From Thioalkalivibrio nitratireducens (GTDB lineage Bacteria > Pseudomonadota > Gammaproteobacteria > Ectothiorhodospirales > Ectothiorhodospiraceae), in assembly GCA_011390385.1 (NCBI GenBank), contig JAABSN010000021.1:1-29002 (forward strand): a DNA stretch of 29,002 bases, written 5' to 3'. Under the pieces are notes generated by a model. The model had not been told where the DNA came from. It made no database searches and worked only from the letters and a program-made list of their open reading frames with translations. The translations under genes were made by a program, and so were the position numbers. This document shows positions 23,814 through 29,002 of this stretch, one piece after another. The first letter of the stretch is position 1. Every line of letters starts with the position of its first letter.

Positions 23814-24020
23814 TTACTTGCGCGACTGGAACAGGAAATAGATACCCGCGCAGATGAACAGAACCCCGATGACCAATGCCCCGATACCGCCCAGGCTCTG
23901 ACCTTCGCTAACGGTGAAGCGGCTGAGGAAAACTTCGCCGCTGTACAGGACATAGGTACCGATACCCACAAGGACCAGACCGATGATCACCAGTCCCTCA
24001 TCGATGCGTCGGCGTCTCAA
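23814..24020 (-). CDS. Small two-helix membrane protein, unknown
   Basis: A 68-residue protein with an Arg-rich N-terminus (MRRRRIDEG), two hydrophobic helices (about 9-26 and 44-64) and a short linker, ending FLFQSRK. I recognise no named family. The start is TTG at 24020-24018 with GGAG 9 bases upstream; GGGAG also abuts it. It ends 20 bases from the convergent yihY-like gene. It follows cfa on the same strand after 90 bases, in which a GTG-initiated 38-codon frame (24133-24017) overlaps the cfa end and ends on this TTG as TTGA. Confidence 0.7.
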   Translation of the reverse strand: MRRRRIDEGLVIIGLVLVGIGTYVLYSGEVFLSRFTVSEGQSLGGIGALVIGVLFICAGIYFLFQSRK

Positions 24021-24110
24021 CTCCCGGATCTCCGCAGTTCCTTCACGGTGCTGGCGGTGTGGAACGCGATCCGTTCCCGCCCGCTCGCCTCAAGATTGTT
24101 GTAGCCGGCA

Positions 24111-25289
24111 TCATGGCTGGTAAAGGTAGTCACGAGTGATGGGCACCAGGCCGTGGCGTTTTGCCGCCTGTACCTGGAATACCACCTGATCCCAGTGTCT
24201 GAACGTGCCCTCGCAGGACGCAAGATAGAACTCCCACATTCGGCAGAAACGCTCGTCGAAGCGATCCGCCACCTCGGCTCGAACCGTTTGGAAACGGCGG
24301 AACCATTCCGCGAGGGTCTCGGCATAATGCAGACGCCAGATCTCGATGTCCGTGATCATCAGCGGCGTGGGCTCAAGGGCCGCGGAGAGTTCGGACAGTG
24401 CCGGCGTGTAGCCGCCCGGGAAGATATAGCGTCGAAGCCATGCATTCGTGGTGCCGGGGCCGTTCGTGCGCCCGATCGTATGCAGCAGGGCAATACCATC
24501 CTCCTTGAGCAGGTCGTTCAATTGCTGAAAGAAGGAACCGTAATAGGGCTGCCCCACGTGCTCGAACATGCCGACGCTGACGATGCGGTCGTATTGCCCA
24601 CGGTGTTCGCGGTAATCGCGGAAGTGAAAGGTGACTCGGTGTTCCAGTCCGCGCCTGGCGCATTCTTCGCGGGCGACCCGCAACTGCTCGCGTGAGAGCG
24701 TCAGACCATCGACCAACACCCCGTGTTCCCGTGCCAGGTGGAGCGCAAGACCGCCCCAGCCGCAGCCAATATCGAGTACGCGCATACCCGGTTCCAGGCG
24801 CAGTTTGCGTGCGATCAGGCGGCACTTCGCCTCCTGAGCCTGTTCCAGGGTCATGTCCGGCCGCTCGAAGTAGGCGCAGGAATAGAACATGCCCTCGTCC
24901 AGAAAACGGCGGAACAGCCATTCATCGATATCGTAGTGGTGGGATACGTTGCGATAGGCGCGCCGAACACGGTTGCCCTGTTGCAGAACCTTGCGGAGAA
25001 ACCCGAGCGGTTGCCGTGCCTGTTGCGAGAAGAAACCGGCAAAGTTGCTCATGGTCACATCAAGCAGGGCGCGCAACCCTTCTTCCCCGGGGTCCCAGCT
25101 ACCCTCCATGTAAGTCTGGCCGAACTCGAATCCCGGGTCGTAGGCGATACGCCGGATCGTTGCCAGGTCCCTGATATGGATCGTGGCTTCAGGCTGCCCC
25201 GAACCGAAGCGGCGCCTGGAGCCGTCGGGGAGGCTTAGATTCAGAGTGCCGTTCGTAACGTGTTCTTCCAGAAGTCTGGAGAGCGTCAT
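24111..25289 (-). CDS. cfa: Cyclopropane-fatty-acyl-phospholipid synthase
   Basis: A 392-residue SAM-dependent enzyme adding a methylene bridge across cis double bonds of membrane phospholipid acyl chains. Motifs are NVSHHYDIDEWLF (114-126), GMFYSCAYF (133-141, with the Cys near the bicarbonate site), SAM-binding VLDIGCGWGGLALHLA (171-186), SVGMFEHVG and the C-terminal RMWEFYLASCE. The ATG at 25289 has GAGGGACG upstream and is the family start; the frame is open 54 codons further without family resemblance. It lies behind a small Arg-rich ORF with a good promoter and may share its transcript. Confidence 0.95.
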   Translation of the reverse strand: MTLSRLLEEHVTNGTLNLSLPDGSRRRFGSGQPEATIHIRDLATIRRIAYDPGFEFGQTYMEGSWDPGEEGLRALLDVTMSNFAGFFSQQARQPLGFLRKVLQQGNRVRRAYRNVSHHYDIDEWLFRRFLDEGMFYSCAYFERPDMTLEQAQEAKCRLIARKLRLEPGMRVLDIGCGWGGLALHLAREHGVLVDGLTLSREQLRVAREECARRGLEHRVTFHFRDYREHRGQYDRIVSVGMFEHVGQPYYGSFFQQLNDLLKEDGIALLHTIGRTNGPGTTNAWLRRYIFPGGYTPALSELSAALEPTPLMITDIEIWRLHYAETLAEWFRRFQTVRAEVADRFDERFCRMWEFYLASCEGTFRHWDQVVFQVQAAKRHGLVPITRDYLYQP

Positions 25290-25386
25290 TGTTTCGTCCC
25301 TCGAGAAATGACGGCATTGACTCTGACAGCCGAGCGGCAAAGACCCCGCAGTCAGTGTACCTAAAAACAGCCTGGAACGTCGGGCG

Positions 25387-25527
25387 CTACAACGGGTTGC
25401 AGCCCAGCCACAGCGTGTTGTGCGGTGTCCGTCGGAGGTAACGCCCCGCACGGTTCAATATCTGATAGCGCGCGCAATCCACCCGGAACGCCACTTCATG
25501 ACGACGGGTCGTCTGCCGGCGATTCAT
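25387..25527 (-). CDS. 46-residue Arg-rich small ORF upstream of cfa
   Basis: The ORF begins MNRRQTTRRHEV and ends LWLGCNPL (46 residues, about 10 arginines, two cysteines). Support comes from position and signals: the ATG at 25527 is preceded by GAGGA 9 bases upstream, and a TTGAAC-16-TATGAT promoter lies just before it. The stop is 97 bases from the cfa start. No known domain. It could be a small basic protein or a leader for cfa. The same bases are open in another reading of a longer frame, but only this start has proper signals. Confidence 0.55.
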   Translation of the reverse strand: MNRRQTTRRHEVAFRVDCARYQILNRAGRYLRRTPHNTLWLGCNPL

Positions 25528-25549
25528 TGTTCGGATTCCTCGTGGTGAA

Positions 25550-25577
25550 ATCATAAACCGGCGGTGCTGATGTTCAA
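25550..25577 (-). promoter_or_regulatory. Candidate sigma-70 promoter for the small ORF and cfa
   Basis: On the minus strand: TTGAAC (25577-25572), 16-base spacer, TATGAT (25555-25550; 5 of 6 to consensus). The start of transcription would fall near 25543, just before the GAGGA ribosome site at 25541-25537. Confidence 0.5.
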
Positions 25578-25654
25578 GGGGTTCCCTGTGGACGGCGCCT
25601 CTGATCACGGGGCGAGCTTCGGAGTAACCGGTACACGGCATGGTTCCCTTGGAA

Positions 25655-27214
25655 TCAAGCATCTGAATGGCTTTCGAGCAATCCGTGTCGGTCCAGAAGG
25701 TGCAGCAACTCGACAAGCCTTTGCTCGATCTTTTCGCGTGCGGTGCTGGGCGATCCCCCGCCACCTGGCAGCAGGCCCAGGCCTCGCTCCGTCGCGGCCA
25801 CGGAAAGCATGGCTTCGACGATCTCCCGATGATTCCGGTCGCCGTCGAGCATCGATAGCAGACGCACGGAGATTGGATCCAGTTGCAATGTCTGGTGCCG
25901 GATTGTTGGTATCCGATGTTCTCCTTGTGCGGCCAGCCCCCGGGCCAGCCCCGATGCCCGGGGTCCGGTTCCGGGCGCGGATTGCATATCGCGGCCGGGC
26001 GTGGGTGCACAGAGCGTGGCGTGTACCCCACCGGAAACCAACAGGCTGAACAGCTGCTGCGGAAGCGCCGAGTCCTCCGCAGAGCTGGCTGACACCTTCC
26101 TCTCGGCGCATTCCTCGCGGACTTCCTGCAACACGTCGGCAAGCATGCGGGCCGTCGGAAACGCCTGTGTCAGGCGGGCGACCACCGCCCGGAGTAGATG
26201 GCTATCCAGATGAAAGTGCTGGCCGGTAGCGGAGCGGTAGCGGCCCTCCGCGTCCGGCGCCAGATCGCTGTAAAGGGGCAGGGACAGCAATCCATCGAGG
26301 TCAATCTCGCGCGTCAGATGATCGGCGCTGCGGCAAAGAAGCGACTGGCGAAACGGCCGCAGGCGCAGGAAGTCCGCGTACTGCTCTTCTTCGATCAGTT
26401 CGTCGAAGCGCGCCAGACTTGATTCCGCCGCGGCACCGAGGGTCGAAGGGAACAGCGTGTGTAGCTGTGCGTCGGCAAGATATTGCAGGCCGTGGGTACC
26501 GGCTCGTGCCACGAAATCAGTGAACAGCAGCGAGTCGTTCGTGTCCTCGAGATACTCGTGGTAAAGGTAGCTGTCACGCGCATCGCGAAGGCGGCTCAAC
26601 TCGCCGCTCAGCCAGTCATGGCCCGGCGGTTCGGACTCCAGCGGAGTCGAGAGGAAGTCGATCATCTCGCGCGCAGCCGCAAGCCGCTCTTTGGGGCGAG
26701 TGTACCCGCGCGCGTGGTGCAGCAGCATGTCGCGCAGCATGCTCCGCTGGCGGCCGCCGGGCAGGGTGTTGTAGCTGATGTAGGCGATGCCACCGGGCGC
26801 CAGTCTCGATGCGCAGACACTGAGGATGTGTTCCTGCACCTCAGGGGGGACCCAGGAGAACAGGCCATGCGCGATGATGTAGTCGAATGATTCGCCCTCT
26901 GGTTCGAAGGACTGCAGGTCCTGGTGCCTGATCTCGACATTCGCAAGCCCCAGACTGTCGGCGAGGGTTGCGCCACGCTCGGCCTGGACCCGGGACAACT
27001 CCAGCCCGACACAGCGGGTATTCGGCAGGTTCCAGGCGATGGGCAGGAGGTTGCCCCCTGAAGCACAGCCCAGTTCCAGCACCCGGGCGCGTGCCGGATC
27101 ACGGCAGGGAAGCCCGAACAGCCGTCCGATCACCGCAAGACGGTCCGGGTGAGTCTCGGTAATCGGAAAGCTCTCGTAGGGGATCTCGTCGTAGCCGGAA
27201 AGTGTTTCGCTCAT
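25655..27214 (-). CDS. PKMT-type SAM methyltransferase with regulatory domain
   Basis: A 519-residue class I SAM methyltransferase: VLELGCASGGNLLPIAW (45-61, motif I), GLELSRVQAERG (70-81), HQDLQSF (97-103), then HGLFSWVPPEVQEHIL (116-131). A middle methyltransferase regulatory domain follows (about 220-340: YLYHEYLEDTNDSLLFTDFV). A C-terminal winged-helix-like part (about 430-515: LDPISVRLLSMLDGDRNHREIVEAML) completes the layout of rickettsial protein-lysine methyltransferases that modify OmpB. That layout, and the neighbouring outer-membrane barrel gene, suggest but do not prove a protein substrate. The ATG at 27214 gives MSETLSGYDEIPYESFP, the usual N-terminus; a TTG 19 codons earlier is in frame. 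No good ribosome site precedes either. Confidence 0.85.
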   Translation of the reverse strand: MSETLSGYDEIPYESFPITETHPDRLAVIGRLFGLPCRDPARARVLELGCASGGNLLPIAWNLPNTRCVGLELSRVQAERGATLADSLGLANVEIRHQDLQSFEPEGESFDYIIAHGLFSWVPPEVQEHILSVCASRLAPGGIAYISYNTLPGGRQRSMLRDMLLHHARGYTRPKERLAAAREMIDFLSTPLESEPPGHDWLSGELSRLRDARDSYLYHEYLEDTNDSLLFTDFVARAGTHGLQYLADAQLHTLFPSTLGAAAESSLARFDELIEEEQYADFLRLRPFRQSLLCRSADHLTREIDLDGLLSLPLYSDLAPDAEGRYRSATGQHFHLDSHLLRAVVARLTQAFPTARMLADVLQEVREECAERKVSASSAEDSALPQQLFSLLVSGGVHATLCAPTPGRDMQSAPGTGPRASGLARGLAAQGEHRIPTIRHQTLQLDPISVRLLSMLDGDRNHREIVEAMLSVAATERGLGLLPGGGGSPSTAREKIEQRLVELLHLLDRHGLLESHSDA

Positions 27215-27328
27215 CGCGCGCGCTGGTTTTCGTGAACCAGGGAGTTTCCACGAAAGCGTGGGTTTGAACAAACGCGCAATGTCTCAATCTGGCAGTGCAT
27301 TCAGTGGCTACAGGTGGTGAGAGCAGAT

Positions 27329-27348
27329 GGCGGCCCCGTAGGGCCGCC
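27329..27348 (-). terminator. GC-rich hairpin after the TorF-like gene
   Basis: GGCGGCCC (27329-27336), loop CGTA, GGGCCGCC (27341-27348): a perfect 8-base-pair stem 25 bases past the TorF-like stop. The following minus-strand bases (ATCTGCTCTC) are only weakly T-rich, so termination may be partial. The position directly after the gene fits. Confidence 0.6.
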
Positions 27349-27372
27349 TGATGCTGGGTGGGTCACCCGCGC

Positions 27373-28035
27373 TTAGAAGCTGATGCTGTAGCCGACCACG
27401 AAGAGGGGATCCAGCTCGCTTTCGTCGGTCTGTGCATAGGTCAGGGAGATGTCCCCGTAGTCGGTCGACTTGGTCAGGCCGAGGCTCCAGAACGTCCAGG
27501 TGGTGCTGTCTGGTTCCAGATCGGTGTAACCGAGTTCGGCGTTGAGGCTGACGCTGGGCATCACTTCGAAGTCACCCCCGAGCTTGTAGATCATGCTGCC
27601 CTCGAAGTCACTGTCCTCTGCATTCAGCGCGTACTGGACGCTGGCATAGAACGGGCCGTAACCGACACTGCCGTAGACATCGCCGTAGTCGAAATCCTCC
27701 AGTGCGGGATAATAGTAGTAGACATAACCGAGGTCGAAGTCGAGGCCGCCGGCCTCGAATGCGTAACCGCCATAGAGGTCGACTTCCTGACCCTGGCCGT
27801 CGCCGAGCGTCGAAACCCAGGTCCCCAGATAGAAGCCGGATTCGTGACCATAGTCGATACCGCCCTGGACGACGGCGTTGTTGTCGGAGGCAGTGGTGCC
27901 CCAGAGGATATAATCGCTGTATATGCCGGCGTTGAACTCGAGTTCTGCCTGGGCGGTGCTGAGGCCTGCGGTGCCGATGAGCACGGCGCCGGTGACGGCA
28001 GAGCTGACCAGGGTCTTCTTGAGAGAGCGATGCAT
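27373..28035 (-). CDS. TorF family putative porin (Gcw_chp outer-membrane protein)
   Basis: A 220-residue protein: signal peptide cleaved after AQA (about 30), then a small beta barrel rich in Tyr, Gly and Asp. The mature start AELEFNAGIYSDYILWGTTA and the VQGGIDYGHESGFYLGTWVS stretch match the family called TorF putative porin (TIGR02001/Gcw_chp). The last residue is Phe (SISF), the usual outer-membrane C-terminal signature recognised by BamA. The acidic surface may suit a saline habitat (inference). The ATG at 28035 has AAGGAG 7 bases upstream, the strongest ribosome site in the window. A terminator-like hairpin follows, so it is probably transcribed alone. Confidence 0.9.
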   Translation of the reverse strand: MHRSLKKTLVSSAVTGAVLIGTAGLSTAQAELEFNAGIYSDYILWGTTASDNNAVVQGGIDYGHESGFYLGTWVSTLGDGQGQEVDLYGGYAFEAGGLDFDLGYVYYYYPALEDFDYGDVYGSVGYGPFYASVQYALNAEDSDFEGSMIYKLGGDFEVMPSVSLNAELGYTDLEPDSTTWTFWSLGLTKSTDYGDISLTYAQTDESELDPLFVVGYSISF

Positions 28036-28052
28036 GGTTGTTCTCCTTCGTT

Positions 28053-28065
28053 CATGTTTTACATG
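28053..28065. repeat. Small inverted repeat in the TorF-like leader
   Basis: CATGT-TTT-ACATG, a 5+5 dyad just upstream of the AAGGAG ribosome site of the TorF-like gene. As RNA it could form a small hairpin next to the ribosome site. It is short, so chance is possible. Confidence 0.4.
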
Positions 28066-28098
28066 GGGTGATCGGGATCGAATCACTGCAAAGCGAAG

Positions 28099-28116
28099 AA
28101 GCATCGATCGTGCCAA
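28099..28116 (-). promoter_or_regulatory. Candidate sigma-54 (-24/-12) promoter for the TorF-like gene
   Basis: Minus strand TTGGCACG-ATCG-ATGCTT. The -24 half (TGGCACG) is perfect, the GG-to-GC distance is the required 12 bases, and the -12 half has one mismatch (ATGC for TTGC). A start near 28088 would give a leader of about 50 bases. A 6+6 dyad, ACTGTC-GGT-GACAGT, lies directly upstream at 28116-28130. Confidence 0.45.
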
Positions 28117-28284
28117 CTGTCGGTGACAGTGGTTTGTTGCATTTGTGTTGCTTCCTGTTGCGTTCTCATCAGCTCATGCGCTCAGACAGGGCGCCTTGGC
28201 GGTGCAGGTTGCACGGAGATGGTGCACGGCCGCACCCGACGCCATATCTTTCACGTGCCCGCTGTCGCGTAGATGCAACGTTGC
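28116..28284. promoter_or_regulatory. Cluster of palindromes between the TorF-like and nuclease genes
   Basis: The gap of about 350 bases holds several dyads: ACTGTC-GGT-GACAGT (28116-28130), GTGCA-GGT-TGCAC (28202-28214), GTGCAC (28222-28227) and GCAACGTTGC (28275-28284). They are possible operators for divergent transcription. Apart from the sigma-54 candidate I see no convincing promoter, and no gene, in the gap. Confidence 0.35.
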
Positions 28285-28387
28285 TCGAGCCCCGGTTCGG
28301 CGATGCGGAGTGAACCCCTGGAGGGGACTACACTTGCCGGACCAGGGAAGCGGTTGAACGGATCATTGGCGCTGGAGGAGACGGACG

Positions 28388-28501
28388 GTGAAGGATTCTC
28401 AGGGGCAGTTCCGGGAACGGGTCTGGAATGCGTCGGCGCCTGTCTGTCCGCTGACCGGCGCCGGACCTTGGTGCGGCGTGTTTCCGAGCAGCGAACCATG
28501 A
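28388..28501 (+). CDS. 37-residue leader ORF coupled to the ATP-cone/nuclease gene
   Basis: A GTG-initiated ORF beginning VKDSQGQFRERVWNAS and ending VFPSSEP. GGAGGAG at 28375-28381 lies 6 bases before the GTG, a strong ribosome site, while the following gene's own ATG has only a weak one. Its TGA overlaps that ATG as ATGA (28498-28501). I recognise no domain. It may be a true small protein or a leader that brings ribosomes to the nuclease start. Confidence 0.5.
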   Translation: MKDSQGQFRERVWNASAPVCPLTGAGPWCGVFPSSEP

Positions 28502-29002
28502 CCGCGCGTCGTCACGGGGCTTTCGCTCAACCCCGCATCACGGTGCGCAAGAGCGACGGTCAGCGGGAGCCTTATTCGCCGAAGAAGCTGCGCGCCTCGC
28601 TGCATCGCGCTGGTGCCAGCGATGCAGTCGCGAGCGATGTGATCGCCGAGCTCGAACCCAGGCTCCGCGACGGGATCAGCACGGGGAAGCTGTATCGCCT
28701 GGCCCGCAGTGCGCTCAAGAAGCGCTCACGGCGCACAGCGATCACCTACAGCCTCAAACGTGCCCTGTTGGACATGGGGCCGAGTGGTTTCCCCTTCGAA
28801 CAGTTCTGTGGCCGCCTGTTCGAGGCCATGGGCTACACGGTGACCTACAACCGTTTTCTGCAGGGCCGATGCGTGCAACACGAGATCGACATCATCGCCG
28901 AGCGCGATGGCCGGCGTCTGTTTGCGGAATGCAAGTTCCACAATCGCGCAACCTACCGCAATGATGTGAAAATCCCATTGTACCTGCGCGCTCGCTCGTT
29001 CG
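28498..29002 (+). CDS. ATP-cone / Mrr-type PD-(D/E)XK nuclease fusion (partial, 3' end missing)
   Basis: The frame is open from ATG 28498 to the right edge (168 residues seen). Residues about 13-90 look like an ATP-cone: RITVRKSDGQREPYSPKKLR, followed by helical segments up to KRALLDMGP. ATP-cones bind ATP/dATP and are best known as allosteric sites of ribonucleotide reductase and in NrdR. Residues about 100-168 look like an Mrr-type endonuclease core: FEQFCGRLFEAMGYTVTYNR, then H128-E-I-D131 and FAECKFH with E144 and K146, the D...ExK triad of PD-(D/E)XK enzymes. A restriction or DNA-sensing role is inferred. GTG 28471 is an alternative start. Confidence 0.8.
   Translation, partial: MTARRHGAFAQPRITVRKSDGQREPYSPKKLRASLHRAGASDAVASDVIAELEPRLRDGISTGKLYRLARSALKKRSRRTAITYSLKRALLDMGPSGFPFEQFCGRLFEAMGYTVTYNRFLQGRCVQHEIDIIAERDGRRLFAECKFHNRATYRNDVKIPLYLRARSF

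Noticed and set aside
25528..26142. Upstream extension of the frame holding the 46-residue Arg-rich ORF, into the PKMT-type gene
   Set aside because: It is an out-of-frame reading of the methyltransferase; only the last 46 codons have their own promoter and ribosome site.
27301..27372. A strong intrinsic terminator with T-run
   Set aside because: The hairpin is perfect but no clear T-run follows on either strand, so it is listed only as a moderate-confidence terminator.
1..29002. CRISPR array, tRNA or rRNA genes, transposase or phage genes
   Set aside because: No regularly spaced repeats, cloverleaf-like sequences or recognisable mobile-element proteins were seen on either strand.

Overview
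This is a GC-rich, densely coded chromosomal window from a gammaproteobacterium. The evidence is gene content and order. It carries the lptD-surA-pdxA-rsmA-apaG-apaH cluster and the mrdA-mrdB-mltB-rlpA-dacA-ybeD-lipB cluster, both typical of Gammaproteobacteria, with an IbaG-type BolA, an ElyC-like protein and a YdbH/YdbL system. The small insertions (glk, a D-amino acid transaminase) and the TorF-type porin would fit a Chromatiales/Ectothiorhodospiraceae-like lineage, but that finer placement is inference. I see no tRNA, rRNA, transposase, CRISPR array or phage gene.

Layout. 1-7183 (minus): lptD, surA, pdxA, rsmA, glk, apaG and apaH (apaH cut by the left edge), with ATGA start/stop overlaps from pdxA to apaG; glucokinase sits between rsmA and apaG. 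7184-7446: a divergent promoter region serving lptD and ppa. 7447-16606 (plus): ppa, then a peptidoglycan block (mrdA, mrdB, mltB, rlpA, dacA, a D-amino acid transaminase), then ybeD and lipB. 16636-18447 (minus): lipA, a small HExxH-type putative metallopeptidase and an IbaG-like bolA. 18752-23793 (plus): a 31-codon leader ORF, an ElyC-like DUF218 gene, a YdbH-like AsmA-type gene, a lipoprotein that seems to join YnbE-like and YdbL-like parts, and a YihY-like membrane protein. 23814-28035 (minus): a 68-residue two-helix membrane protein, cfa, a 46-residue Arg-rich ORF, a PKMT-type methyltransferase and a TorF-like outer-membrane protein. 28388-29002 (plus): a 37-codon leader ORF coupled to a gene joining an ATP-cone to an Mrr-type PD-(D/E)XK nuclease, cut by the right edge.

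How it fits together. Most genes serve the envelope: LPS insertion (LptD, with SurA folding outer-membrane proteins), peptidoglycan elongation and trimming (PBP2, RodA, MltB, RlpA, PBP5/6), D-alanine metabolism, lipid homeostasis (YdbH-like system, Cfa) and the outer-membrane barrel. Lipoate synthesis, pyridoxal phosphate synthesis and pyrophosphate hydrolysis are housekeeping.

Most interesting: the ATP-cone/nuclease with its coupled leader ORF; the YdbH partner that seems to fuse YnbE-like and YdbL-like parts; a small metallopeptidase-like gene behind bolA with a perfect hairpin inside its coding sequence; two copies of an unequal-armed inverted-repeat element in opposite orientation; a dispersed repeat that appears to have become the N-terminus of LipB; and a candidate sigma-54 promoter before the TorF-like gene.
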